The translations under genes were made by a program, and so were the position numbers. A stretch of 64,000 bases of DNA, taken from Aralia elata. Its lineage: Eukaryota; Streptophyta; Magnoliopsida; Apiales; Araliaceae. The stretch spans positions 40,707,182 to 40,771,181 of the forward strand of contig CM068384.1 in assembly GCA_034770075.1 (NCBI GenBank), written 5' to 3'. A model generated the notes under the pieces. It made no database searches and had not been told where the DNA came from. It worked only from the letters and a program-made list of their open reading frames with translations. Shown here in pieces: positions 11,175-22,952 of the stretch (within the stretch, counting starts at the first letter, position 1; the number at the start of each line of letters is the position of its first letter).

Positions 11175-11580
11175 ATCTCAGCCCTTCCCAGGGTTTCTTT
11201 TTGTGGATATCAGCCCTTCCCAGGGGTGCTCACCATCTTGTTGTGGTTCGCGTGGATCTCAGCCCTTCCCAGGGTTTGTTGTTTTTTGTCTTTTTCTTTT
11301 TGTGGATATCAGCCCTTCCCAGGGGTGCTCACCATCTTGTTGTGGTTCGCGTGGATCTCAGCCCTTCCCAGGGTTTGTTGTTTTTTGTCTTTTTTTCTTT
11401 TTGTGGATATCAGCCCTTCCCAGGGTTGCTCACCATCTGGTTGTGGTTTTCCTGGATGCCTTCCCAGGTTCACTTCTTGTTTGGGTACCAGCCCTTCCCA
11501 GGGATCACTGATTGTTTGGATACCAGCCCTTCCCAGGGGTCTTTGATTGGTTGGATACCAGCCCTTCCCAGGGTTTATTG
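11175..11580. repeat. O1 short interspersed array of CAGCCCTTCCCAGGG
   Basis: Nine full copies of the 15-mer CAGCCCTTCCCAGGG, plus a partial copy near 11460, separated by 20-40 bp of T/G-rich linker. Early copies alternate with a longer unit carrying caccatcttgttgtggttcg. The core CCCT-TCCC-AGGG is a 4-bp inverted repeat. It starts directly after the 140-bp array ends. Confidence 0.93.
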
Positions 11581-12839
11581 ATTGGATTTGAGTGCTTTTT
11601 TTTTCTTTTTTTTTTTTTTTTTTTGAATTGGATATGTGATCGGCTTCATGTCCTGGATCACCCACCAACATCGTCCACGTATCATGCCGCAAAAACCATC
11701 ACAGTCTGCTCATTCGTGAGGTTGAAAACGACGTGCTTGTACTTTCCTGAAGATTTTCATTTTGATCGTACCTGCATGCATGAAAAAGATGTTATGCATG
11801 ATCTGGCAGATATGTTATGGACAGATGCATGTGCACAACATATGTTTAGATAGATGATGACCCCTGTTCAGTCAAATGATACGATTCGACCGTCGTCATT
11901 GTTTGCCAACATTTGATTGGATCACGCCTCGTCGTGAATTGTAGTTTCTAGACTTCAACCCTGGTCTGGTACTCTGTCTGTTCTTGGTCGTCTTCATTTC
12001 ATCGAGATGAGGCAGTCTGTTTCGCCCTCTGTGATGATCGACAGATATGTTGGGCTCTTTGGCCTTTTGATCATTCCTGCTGGCCGATATGCTGTTGTCC
12101 TGCATTATATCTTCCTTGTATATGCTCATGCACGTGGATGTCTAGGCAGTGAGAGTCAGGATTGGGGAGAAGCCCAACGAGAAGTTCTGTGCAGCCTCAG
12201 CTTCCTTCCAATTCCCGATTCTTAACTGCCCCTGCCTTGGCGCGTGTCGCTACCAAGAATTTCTATCGAAAACTCGCGATGCCGACCGTGCTGAATTGTC
12301 CACAGCTCCGCAAGATCCTGCATATCAGATGACTAACAAATGCCAAAACTTGAAGGCTCGGCCGTTAGTGTTAGTTCAACACAAAAATACTATAATCTCG
12401 ACAAAAATGCAGTTAAAGCACATGAAATTGAATATTTGTTGATCGCACAATCTAGCAAGTTGTGTACCGTGAATGTACTAGATTGGAAAAATGTTTTTTT
12501 TTTTTTTTTTTTATTATTATTATTCAATCCCTCGCGAGTTGATGATTTTCCATTTGACGAGTTATGAAATCGTAAGAACACCTTCAAGCATTCATGGTCA
12601 TTGTACGTGAGTAAGGTCGAATTCAAAAGAACTACCTTCCCTCGTCAAAAGTATTTTGTCTCCATTCTCGACAACGTCCTTAGCAGGATTGACGTCATAT
12701 GACAAATGCACTGTGCGATGCAGCACTCAGTAGGGGTTTCTCTTATATGACCTTTTGTTTGAGGCCGAGAGTCTTTTTTTTTTTTTTTTTTTTTTTTTTT
12801 GTATTATCTTCTCTTTTTATTAGCCCACTTCACTTGTCT
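11581..12839. other. O1 non-coding interior with oligo-T tracts
   Basis: No coding region I can support. Contains oligo-T tracts at about 11600-11623, 12497-12512 and 12774-12800 (oligo-A in element sense). Short open frames here are low-complexity or lack recognisable domains. Confidence 0.6.
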
Positions 12840-13330
12840 CGTTTTCTTAGGCTATTCAAAGTTACCCATTTAACGAGTTTTGGACCAATGACTCCCAAAC
12901 CAGACGGTTTTGGGGCATTAGGTGTACAGACACCCCTTCGGGTTTATTTACTCGAGTAACAAAGGCCACGGTTCGAGACAAGCTGGTGGTCTGCCCCATT
13001 CATTCTTTGCTTGACCTTGCGCAAGATTCGTTTTCTTAGGCTTGAGTTACCCATGTAGCGAGTGTTAGGCCGGTGACTCCCAAACCAGACGGCTTTAGGG
13101 CACCAGATGCAGAGACACCCCTTAGGCTTAATTACTCGAGTAGCCCATGCCACGATTCGAATCTGCTCGGCCTCCTCTATTGTAATGCTCGTTTTCTTAG
13201 GCTCTGAGTTACCCATGTAACGAGTGTTGGGCCAGCGACTCCCAAACCAGATGGCTTTAGGGCACCAGGTGTAGAGACACCCCTCGGGCTTAATTACTCG
13301 AATAACCTAGGCCACGATTCGAGACATTAG
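12840..13330. repeat. O1 three-copy repeat of about 150 bp
   Basis: Three diverged copies, about 12840-12985, 13030-13155 and 13190-13325. Each contains cgttttcttaggct, gactcccaaaccaga, gacacccct and ggccacg(a/g)ttcga in the same order. They are more diverged than the 140-bp array, so this is an older duplication. Confidence 0.85.
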
Positions 13331-14269
13331 CTTGATAATCATTTATCGTCTGACTTCTTGATCATTATTGACTGTCTGACTACGTGTTAATTGCCATCAA
13401 CATCGTCATAGTTTTATACCCCACAACTGAAAGTTTGTGCAATGCAAAGCGAAGGCTGTCACATGAGGTCGATTCTGCTGCAAACGTTGCTTTGAATTAA
13501 GGCTTTGTACCCGATCAAAAGGTTAAATAGCCTTCTTCGTCTAATCATAGTCACGATCGTGCTCCACGGTTTGCTTGTTAGAGTTAGTCCGATTCCGTTG
13601 AAGTCAAATAAAATCCCCCCTCACGCGGGTCCTTGTATCCCGGGAAAACTATGCTTGACAAATGCCAGATGATCATACCGTTGAATATTGACATGAGGTA
13701 GCATTTGATGATGATGGTGCATGTTGATGGGATTGTTGCATGGGTGCCAAATTGCACGTCATCATTTCCTGGGTAGTTGACAAATGCCCCAATGTTAAGT
13801 TGCTTTTCTTGTGATCTTCCTCGTACTGGTTGCATCGGCATCTCGCTGGGCTGACAAAAGATCCGGCCCCTTGACTTGTTGAAAGGTTTGGGGGATTTTT
13901 GATTTTTGATTTTTGATTTTTGAGATTTTTTTTTTTTTTTTTTTTTTTTTGGAGGTCGAACTTGCCCCTACTCCGGGTTCTCTATGATTGTTAGGGGTTC
14001 TGACGTTTGATGGCTATGGTTTGATCCAAGTTGGGTTTGGGTTTGTCTTCGACCCATCCCTTGATCTCGTCAGGCGTATTGTCGATATCTGTCTCGCCCT
14101 GCTCAATCCCCATCAGATCGAAATCTAGCTCTATACCAAAATCGTGATCCTCCTTCAAATTTGGTCCACTGCTTGTCAGGCTAGAATGCCTCAAATCGGG
14201 GTACCGATTGTTCTTCTACTGGCCGGGATTCACTGCCATATTCCTGGATTTACCCCTTCCTGGATATCA
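13331..14269. other. O1 interior, unidentified ORF-like stretch
   Basis: No confirmed gene. A minus-strand open stretch at 14194-13991 (67 codons, acidic, with DNTPDEIKGWVEDKPKP) resembles linker sequence before RT in Tat elements, but its order relative to the RNase H and integrase fragments would be rearranged. A long oligo-T tract lies at 13926-13950. Confidence 0.4.
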
Positions 14270-14860
14270 CCTGCTGCACGGTCCAACTGGCCACGGTGAG
14301 GTCAAGCAATGGAGCTCATTAGGAGGTGCATGGATCGCATTGGCATGGACCTGGCATTGATGGCATTTCTTGACATGAGTATGGCAGTCAGTTTTCATGG
14401 TTAGCCAGTAGTAACCCGTTCACATGATTTTCTTTACCAAAATGTTCTGCTCATATGGCTCCGCACACATCGCCATGTACTTAGTTCATTAATCTATGGG
14501 CTCCTTCGGCTTTCCAGATATCTCAGCAGTCCCGTAGCTTAGGAAGAATTTCACTGCCCATCTTTGGATTCTCTTTCCTCGGTCAGATCTGCATTTTCGG
14601 GAGAGGAGCTGTCTCGAAGGAACTCTTTAATGTTTTGATACCAAGCCCATTCAGGGAGGGTTGTCACTATGGGAGATCTCTCCAATCTGATCCTCATAGG
14701 CCGGACAAGTCTGTACCGCAATTCCCAGGGCTAATCTCAGTCCTAGGACGCATCCCTCATATTCGGCCGTACTTGTTGGAGTGGCAGAACTGTAATTTCA
14801 TGGCTACCGACTTCTGCCATTTGGATGGATGCAGTATGGACTTTACGGCCCCCTAGTAGG
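14270..14860 (-). pseudogene. O1 pol remnant: RNase H fragment and integrase zinc-finger fragment
   Basis: On the minus strand, 14800-14700 encodes STAEYEGCVLGLRLALGI, which matches the conserved xAEYEAxxxGL block of the Tat-type RNase H. About 14660-14510 continues with PEWAWYQNIKEF and KFFLSYG, typical of the RNase H to integrase linker. 14460-14290 encodes GYYWLTMKTDC, VKKCHQCQ and HCLTSPWP, the integrase CC pair and following region. Stops and frame changes break it. It shows that O1 derives from an autonomous Ogre/Tat ancestor by internal deletion. Confidence 0.8.
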
Positions 14861-15359
14861 GGCAATCTCGCAAAACAACCAAGGGTCGTAGTCTAGTATT
14901 GTGCCAGTCACAAGTTGGCAGATGCATGTCCACATTGACGCCTGATTATTATTCTTTTTTTTTTTTTTTTCTCTTTTTTTTTTCCTCTCTTTTTTTTTTA
15001 TTATTTTTTTATTATTCGATTGTCTAATCTTATCCTGCAAAACAAGGTCAGCGTTTGATGACAGGATAGTATTCAGAAGTTTTAGAAAACCTTGGTACGT
15101 GGTATGGATGGCCTTCCTGCAAAACCAATGTTAGTATTCTCTTTACATGTGCAGGTGGTGTAATCATATGATACAAGACATATTTATTACGATGATGATG
15201 GTATGACAGTTGTATGCCATTTACATGACATTTATTTATTTGACTGAACGAAAAGAGGGCATGAAGAAGCTTCCCTTCCGTTAGGTTTATCAGAGGTTGA
15301 CCTACCCTAGGGTTACTCTCGCGGGCTTTTCGGCATGAAGTTCCCCAAATCTTCGCAAT
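14861..15359. other. O1 interior between pol remnant and leader
   Basis: No gene seen. Oligo-T and T/C-rich tract at about 14950-15020. The last 60 bp before 15360 continue the conserved leader block shared with O2. Confidence 0.6.
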
Positions 15360-15563
15360 CTACTCGTCTGAATCCTTTCGATTGGAGCGGATTTGGGTGG
15401 TGCGTTTCCTGAGCCATCTCCGGGGAGCAGCCCCTTCGAGTCCAGTAATAAGCAACCGACAGGTTCGCCTCAGGAGGAGGTACTCTCTCAACATACATTC
15501 ACATTCATCGTCCTCACCGCATGCAAATGATTTCTTTAAAGTAAAGCCACTCCATTCAATCAA
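15360..15563 (-). other. O1 leader short ORF conserved in O2
   Basis: 67 codons on the minus strand, lying 140-340 nt downstream of the PBS. The last 50 residues include ECECMLREYLLLRRTC and end in DSDE. O2 carries the same frame and the same stop at 63323-63530 with only a few nucleotide differences. The product matches no family I know. The conservation may equally reflect an RNA packaging or dimerisation signal, since the opposite strand is also open here. Confidence 0.5.
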
Positions 15564-15701
15564 TCATTCATTGGAAAAAAGCACACATTCACACACAACA
15601 ATAGGTAAAACAAGTCAAAATATCGCACATACATATACATTTATGAATTTTTAAAGGGTAGGATAGCATCAAGATTTGAACGCGGCTTAAGCCCTCTAAT
15701 G

Positions 15702-15719
15702 TCCCCAGCGGAGTCGCCA
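15702..15719 (-). promoter_or_regulatory. O1 primer-binding site, Ogre-type
   Basis: Minus strand TGGCGACTCCGCTGGGGA, two bases downstream of the 5' LTR end. It differs by one base from the O2 site. From memory this is the tRNA-Arg-complementary PBS reported for Ogre elements. Confidence 0.88.
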
Positions 15720-15721
15720 GC

Positions 15722-17753
15722 TGTCGACGCCGGGTTTTCGCTCCTTTTGGTCTTTTCCAATTTTAGCCTTTTGGTTTAGATGATTGTTTGGAAAAGGTCG
15801 GCATTGAGTGTCGACGGGGTTTTGAAAGATCGCTTTTTATGATGAGCCAATTAACCAGAGTCGCCAGTTGGTATATTTGAAATGGATGTACCAACTCATC
15901 CGAATTTTCGTTTTTTTATAAATCGCTGGCTCATATGTGACTCCGAATTAATTGGTCTGCGAATCGAGATTCATAGAGTTCGGGGGCTTGCTTAAGTGAG
16001 GGGAAGGTGTTAGGCACCCCCCGACTTCCGTGAAACACGGTTACCGCAATCTTGATGCTTTCCTATCCTTTAATTCTCGAATGTGTGTGTGTATGTGCGC
16101 GCGTGTGTGTGTGTGTGTGCCTATGTGAATGTTGTGGTGAGTTTGTATGAAAGAATCATTTGGATTTTTAGGGAAAGTCGTGCTTTAATTTGGGAACGCT
16201 TCGGGATGTCTTTTCGGCATACACGAGGAAGCTTTATGAGAAAGGTTTGATTTTAATTGTCAAAAACTATGAGATTTTCATTGGGTGTCGTTTTGGCAAA
16301 ACAAGAGTTTTTAAACCTTCGTCAAAATAGGAATCGAGATCTATGCGTTGCCTTCGTAACTCAAATGATGGGCAATTTCTAGGATCTCTTTAACCCTATG
16401 CACAAAGATTCAATAAAACATTACTTATTTTATAAAACCATTTTGGGTGATGTTTGAAAGCGATTTTTCTTTAGCCTTCTCGTTAAATAGGAATCGACAT
16501 TCATTAGCATTCCCAAATTTTAGCCTCGTGACTCTAATAACCTAGTTTGATTGATTTTATGAAAATCTTATCGTTTAGCCTTGAAATCAATTTCATCTCA
16601 TAAATCAAATCGAGCATAAACACGCGTCGGGGCTATTCATGGGCATGTAAGCCATCAAAATAACCCCAAACGCCTACAATCACAAGCTTCACTATTTCGG
16701 GGCCTTAAACCCGATTCTCGCCTTGGCGTCGTTTTAAGGCCCGACGATTACATATTTACAATGAAAGGTACATCGAATTTATTACATATATCAAAAGATG
16801 TCCATCATCGGATTTGGACCACGGGGTCGCTTTCCTAGGCTCACATCCAAAATCGCTACACACCCACAAGATCCAAAAAATAACAATCTAAATAAACTAT
16901 GCACAATACATCATTACAACGAGGTAAAATTCACCAAATGGATATCATCGGGCCATTAGGAGGAATTTCGTTCCATTTGGGAACCCTCACTAATAGCCCT
17001 CAATCCATAGATCCACGACCATACACAAGGAAACTACATTTAATATAATTTGGATGACAAAAGCCTAACAAAAATGGTAAAACAAAATGCTAAAACAAAG
17101 GATTTTTTTCACCTTGCAAATAATCCCCACAATATGTATGAATTTGTGTATTGAATAGAGTAGAAAAATATGAGATGTAATCTCACAAAATGGGTACAAT
17201 TTCTCACTTCTTTTCTCTCTTTTCTCTCTATTTTTTCTTGCTGTTTTCTCCTTCTTTTCTTTCTTTTTTCGCCGCTGCTGCTGCTGCCCCCCTGTATGCT
17301 GAAGCGAAACTAAGCTGAAATAGGCTGGTTTAGGGCAGCCGCAGATTGATCTGCGGCTGGCTGGCCCACCCCCCAATCGCACTCAGCTGGTTTCCTGGTT
17401 TCGAGTCCCGTGCGCACCACCATTATTTTAATCGTTTGGCCGCAGATCAATCCGCGGCTGGGTGGGCTGATTTTCTCGTTTTCCGAACCGCACCTCGTTT
17501 CTCGTGTCGTGACGTCAGTTTTCGCCGACAGGCCTGTATTTTGCAGTCCGAGAATCACTGGGAGACGTGCCACATCATTCGGGCATGCTCATTTCGGACG
17601 GCCCTGCTGTCACGTCGGTTTTGATTTGCAAATCGTTGCGGTGGCGTCGAGTGTTCGCACTTGTGCATCCCTCGCTCTCACCGGCCGGTTCATTTGACGA
17701 TTTTGCCCTCCTGTCACGGTTAGTATACGAAGCGCAAAATTTGGGTGTCTACA
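15722..17753 (-). repeat. O1 5' LTR
   Basis: 2032 bp, pair of 7695-9729. Five single-base homopolymer-length differences from its partner cluster at about 16870-16975. Palindromes at 17336-17359 and 17440-17457; PBS-like 11-mer at 15866-15856 (minus). Confidence 0.97.
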
Positions 17754-17761
17754 ACCTACAA

Positions 17762-17773
17762 CTTTGATACCAA
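17762..17773 (-). promoter_or_regulatory. T1 primer-binding site, tRNA-iMet type
   Basis: Minus strand TTGGTATCAAAG, two bases after the 5' LTR. Plant initiator-Met sites read TGGTATCAGAGC; T2 keeps AGAGC, T1 has diverged. The O1 insertion is 9 bp further downstream. Confidence 0.85.
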
Positions 17774-19154
17774 CCTGTGACACCCCCAAATCCGGGTTTC
17801 CTAACCTCGAATTCGGTGTTCACGATACTCAACAACAAATATACTTTCTAACTAATGCGGAATAATAAACATACATTGTTTATCGAAATAGTAATAAAGT
17901 ATTACAATCATGGTCCCAAGGTTCTTTAACCTTAACTTAAAATATACCCTCAATACAATAAGAGTTCACATAGCCAAATAACATTTCTAGATAACTAATA
18001 CATAAGCCCTATCAGGCAACTATTCTTGCACCTTCCCTTTTCCTTTGTCCCATTTTGACGTTTCTGCCTTAGCTGAAATAAAAATCATGATATTACAAGG
18101 GTAAGCAACTAGTTTGCTTAGCAAGTTTATACACAAGGGAGATATATCATGATTAGAAGGAAGTTTCGCTTTCAATGTTCAACGATAGTATAAAATTGTG
18201 AAGAAACATGAATTAATAGTCAATAATTGAATATTCGAATAATTGAATGACAGTTACTAAGTGGTTGAAAATAACCATAGACATTTGCCAAAGTTCTCAG
18301 CATTTAAACTGGACCTCTTAAAAAGTTTTGGTAATCAAGGGGATCAGCCTTTCATACCCCGTGATTTATGCATAAACACTTAATAAACCAACATTGATAT
18401 CATGCCTTAATCAAATTTATCATTTTCTCAGCTAAGAGTTCTTACTATAGCAAATTAATAAGAACAGCTTTTAAAATACATTTGATTTCACAAATTTAGA
18501 CATGCTTGATCTAGCTGATACAAATAGCATAGATCTATCTCATAAACAGTTCATGCTTGAAAGAACGTTAATCTAATTCACAGTTCAATAATAATAGAAT
18601 ATGAATTCAATTGCACAAGGTGCGAATCTCAATAATCAGTATAGATGTGAATAATCAACAATAATTATTCACTAATCATGCTTCAAAAATCATAACTCGA
18701 GTTTGAGTTAGGGAACTTGCCTGTCTGCTCAGCTACAAATAATTCTAGCTTTAACTAATTGGCCTTGAAGAACCTAACATTGATAATGTTGAGCTATCAA
18801 TTAGTATTGCGTAGTTGTATATCGATACGCTTACTTATTATTTAACAATTAAGCAAATCACATAGCACACATAAGTTAATAAACTATCATAAATCCTATA
18901 AGACACTTTAATGGATCTCTAGGTTGATGGTTTAATTAATTAACCATGTTTCCCTTAAGTGATAATCAACTTATTAACCTCTAAGCAATTTATTATAATT
19001 GTTAAATTAATTAACATTACTCTTTCTTAAGTAATATTCATTTATTAAACCCTTAAACAATTTATTATGATTGCTTAATTAATGAGTTATTTAAACTCTC
19101 TCTATTTTATTAACTCTATCTTTATTTAATTACTATTAAATAGTAATTAATTAA

Positions 19155-19920
19155 TTATCTTTAGTTATTATTAGTAATTAATAACTAATTATGTTCACTT
19201 ATTATTCAATTATTAATTAAATAATAATCAAATTATAAATTTTAATTGTCTTTAATTATTATTTAAGATTAAATAATAATTAATTAGGTTTTGTTTATTA
19301 TTTAAATTTAATCAATTAATAAATAATTGATTAGTGCGTAACAATTATCTTTAGTTATTATTTAATAATAAATAATAGCTAATTAGATTTATTTATTATT
19401 TAAATTTAATTAAATAATAAATAATTAATTAGTAAATATGAATTATCTTTAGTTATTATTTAATAATAAATAATATCTAATTAGATTTATTTATTATTTA
19501 AGGTTAATCAAGTAATAAATAATTACTTAGTGAATAAGAATTATCTTTAGTTATTATTTAATAATAAATAATATCTAATTAGATTTATTTATTATTTAAG
19601 GTTTAATCAAGTAATAAAATAATTACTTAGTGAATAAGAATTATCTTTAGTTATTATTTGATAATAAATAATAACTAATTAGGTTTCTTTATTAAATAAT
19701 AAATAATTAATTAGTGAGTAAGACTTATCTTTAGTTATTATTTAATAATAACTAATTAGGTTTATTTATTATTTAATGTTAATAAAATAATAAAATAATT
19801 AATTAGTGAGTAATAATTATCTTTAGTTATTATTTAATAATAAATAATAACTAATTAGGTTTATTTATTATTTAAGGTTAATCAAATAATATTTACAATT
19901 GTTAATTATCCTTAATCATT
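19155..19920. repeat. AT-rich minisatellite in T1 LTR
   Basis: About seven to eight copies of a roughly 95-bp unit marked by ttatctttagttattattt at 19155, 19344, 19442, 19541, 19641, 19725 and 19817. Spacing between the later copies is 84-100 bp. The unit is mostly A and T with tttattatttaaggtt linkers. Confidence 0.9.
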
Positions 19921-20965
19921 ATTTAATAATAATTAAACAATAATTAATTAATGCTACTTAAATAATAGTTAAATGATTAAATATACTTAAACAATATTTA
20001 ATTAGTTTAATCATCCATTGACATGCATTAGAATTTATTAACAAAGATTTTTAATGACTTAAATGGATTTAAGACTTTGCTATTTTCGGATTTGTTTCCA
20101 GCTTTGGGGTCCTTAGGCAAAACTTGAATATCTTGAGTTCTACAACTCCGTTTGACGTCTAGTTGGTCTTGTTAGCTTCGTATCTTCTTAAACTACAATA
20201 TCCCATCATCAAAGAGCAAATTTGGATCTGTTTTGATTACCGAAACCGGCCAGGAACCAGACTGCATTGCACAGTCCTAAAGCAGTGGGGTGTTTTAGTA
20301 ATAAATTCATATCTCACTCATCTTAACTCTGTTTTTAGTCGTTCCACTTGGAGAATCTCCGTATCTTATAGCTCTATCACCCAGAGCTTACGGATCATGC
20401 ACCCAACTTACGGAACGTGAACAGTAATTTCGGGAGTGGGCTAATTCGTTTTAGGTACGCATACACACATGTTTTAGCACATCAAAAATACTAAAACACT
20501 TACTAAACGTCTTAAGCTACAACATGGCATCAATGAAAGCACACTAGACCATAATATCTTATAGCTTAGATTTAAAACCATACTTGTTAAGTGTGCTCTT
20601 AAAATAATATAGATTTGACAAGATAAAAATCTAGATCCACAAATACTCCATCTCTACTACCAACATAAACCAACAACATAAAAATTTCCAACAAAATAAG
20701 TGTCTAATAATAATAATAGTTAAATATATAATAATAACAACAAGAAAACTAGGGTTTGAAGGAAATGAGATCCATACCTAGATTTATTGGCTATTCCCCT
20801 CCTCTTTCCAAAATAGGTTGTGAATGGGGGTGGCCTAAACAATCAAGACCTTCTTCTTTCTCCTACAAGATTTGTTCTTGCTTTTTCTTCAAACTCTCTC
20901 TCTAACACTCTCTCTACACTTGGTGAATAATAATGAACCAACCCCTACCATCATTGGTGAGGGGT

Positions 20966-20975
20966 CTTATTTATA
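20966..20975 (-). promoter_or_regulatory. T1 LTR TATA box
   Basis: Minus strand TATAAATAAG, about 555 nt into the LTR in element orientation, followed by an adenine- and cytosine-rich probable start region. Inferred core promoter. Confidence 0.65.
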
Positions 20976-21530
20976 GGAAAGTAGAGACCATGGGCAAAAT
21001 AGTCATTAACCATGACTAGGCAAGGGCAATTTGGTCAATTCATCAATAATAGGAAGCTTCCTAGCAACTTCCTCAAGGGTATTTTAGACATTACCCAACT
21101 TCTTTTAAGGTTAAAATAGTCTTTTCGCAAAATCTTAATTATCCATTAGTTATTACTCATTCTTCATTGGTTATTAGACATTGGTTATTATTTTGTCATA
21201 ATTACATTGTTTAAACACAATGGTTATTATCCCGCCATAATTACATTGGTTATTAACCACTTGGATATACAATGGTTATTGCCCCTTCATAATTACCTTG
21301 GTTATTAACCACTCTTGGCCATTTTAGTCATTACACACCAATTCCTACACTTGACTCACATATGGTTATTTCTTAACCATAGTTATATCATACCTGCCAA
21401 CACAAGTATAGACACATCTTATACATCTCCCACCACTTAACCCAAGTTGGTTTAAATAGAACACAACGTTAACTCATTAAATTAAATTAGATTTAATTAA
21501 TAAGGACGTTCAAAATTCACGGGCATTACA

Positions 21531-22952
21531 CTTAGCATAAGAAGTTTCATAACTTTTTTTGTTTCTCCTTCCTTTTAGTAAAAATTGCTTACTGTGAGTG
21601 TCTCTCTACGTGTGCTAAGGCTACATTAAGTATTGGTTAATATCAATAAAGAGTTCAAGAATTGTTCATGTGAGCTTTTCTATAAAAGTTACACAAGCAC
21701 CCACACACACCACACAGTGTTTACAACTCTTCCTTTAGAAGACTTTTCCTTTAAAAGATTCATTTTGAAGGGCTTCCTCTGGAAGATTGTTTTGAAATAT
21801 TATTTTATTCCTTTAAAAACTATTCTAAAGTTTATTCTGCTCTATTTTGTACACTACACAAATTTATACTATCAAGTCACTTTTGACGATTTCATAATAT
21901 ACGAGTTAGTGTACACTATAAAATTTATATGGTAGTTACTAATTAAATTATAAATATACATATAGGTTAATCAACTACATAGAAAGCAGTATCTAATCAC
22001 GTGCTAAGGTAAAGGATATCATTTTCTTTCATACTCCTAAATTTAAAGTTACTATGGTAAGAAAATATTATTGTTTCTACAACCATTAACATTAAATGGA
22101 AAAAATTCCTAAAATAATTAGAATTTCCTTAATAGTTGGTGTGTCATCTAATATCTTTTGACCTGAATCTTTCTGTTGAATTTTAACAGTTATATTTGAA
22201 TTGTGAACCTTAAATATTATTCTTGAACTCGAATCGATATTCTGGATATTTAGACATTATTGGACTCTGGACAAATTAAATTGCAAATCTCTAATGTTTA
22301 TTCTTTATCTTGTTATTTTTCTTATTTATGTTCATCTTTTATATCATTGTTATTTATACTAATTATCAGGACTTAAGTTGTTGTGAATGTCTTTGGCCTG
22401 GGTGCGAAGATAATATAATTGTTGAGTGTCTTTAGCCTGTGTGGCAAGGACACGTGGTGAAAGTTCTCTTTAGCCTAGGTGCATAGATGAACTGTTGATT
22501 GGCATGATCATAACCATTAGTGTTATAGTTGATAAAATCTTGATGGTGGATTTTTAAATTGAAGAAGATAGTAGACATTATGATTTATTTGACTCTTCTA
22601 ATAGATTGCTTATTCTGTCGAAGTTATTTGTTGAAAATTTATGTTGTCTAACATTTTCTAAATATTTGATTTATCACTGTTGAAGGTTAAGGATAACTTA
22701 TTCTTCGTTATCTGAGAGTGTATCTGGGGCTAGCAGGGAGAACAGAAGAATAGAATGATGGTCCGAGTTAGTAGTTATAATAGTCCTCACCATGTTGTAA
22801 AATACACGGCAATAATTGTAGTAAAGACTTAGTGTGTGCTGTCGTACTATACACGACATTGTAATAATTATAATTAGGAAAATTTATATATGTTATTTGT
22901 ATTTTTGGCGACTCAAATTGGGTTGTATACACCTGAATTTGGGAGCGTCACA
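21531..22952 (+). repeat. Tekay-type LTR remnant (3' part), split by T1
   Basis: Ends GGGAGCGTCACA at 22952 in the plus-oriented Tekay style, directly abutting copia gag sequence. T1 inserted at its left edge. Contains three copies of a short unit like gtctttggcctgggtgcgaag at 22385-22480. No ORF of interest. Confidence 0.65.

Larger units (their letters stand above)
7695..17753 (-). mobile_element. O1: Ogre/Tat-like non-autonomous gypsy element nested in T1
   Basis: Complete 10.06 kb element: LTRs 7695-9729 and 15722-17753, TSD accta (7690-7694 and 17754-17758), PBS on the minus strand at 15719-15702, polypurine tract at 9745-9730. The 6.0 kb interior has no intact gag or pol. It has only short fragments of Tat-type RNase H and integrase zinc finger, several tandem arrays and long oligo-A tracts (sense strand). 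It lies in the T1 leader between the extra ORF and the PBS. The two LTRs differ by about 4 substitutions plus single-base length changes, so the insertion is recent. It must have been mobilised by proteins supplied in trans. Confidence 0.93.
1..21530 (-). mobile_element. T1: Tekay/Del-like Ty3/gypsy chromovirus, nested and partly outside window
   Basis: Minus-strand LTR retrotransposon. Reading on the minus strand: 5' LTR 21530-17776, tRNA-iMet-type PBS, an extra coiled-coil ORF, gag, protease, RT, RNase H, integrase with chromodomain, polypurine tract, 3' LTR from 479. Bases 1-479 match 21052-21530 with only 4 differences by eye, which proves the pairing. The body is interrupted by a copia solo LTR and by element O1; removing both leaves roughly 9.9 kb. 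The chromodomain, long LTRs and pol motifs point to the Tekay lineage. The right flank is cttag; the matching left flank lies outside the window. Confidence 0.93.
17776..21530 (-). repeat. T1 5' LTR
   Basis: 3755 bp, plus-strand ends TGTGACACCCCC and GGGCATTACA. Contains an AT-rich minisatellite (19155-19920), a TATA box, and a splice-donor-like AG/GTATGG about 190 nt downstream. Short ORFs inside are not conserved. Confidence 0.95.

Noticed and set aside
11096..11692. Proline-phenylalanine-glycine-rich repeat ORFs over the CAGCCCTTCCCAGGG array
   Set aside because: Several overlapping frames show the same motif because the repeat is read in all frames; linkers are T-rich DNA. Not a gene.
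12774..12800. Oligo-T tracts as LINE or processed-gene poly-A tails
   Set aside because: Several such tracts occur at intervals inside O1 with no target duplications or LINE sequence next to them.
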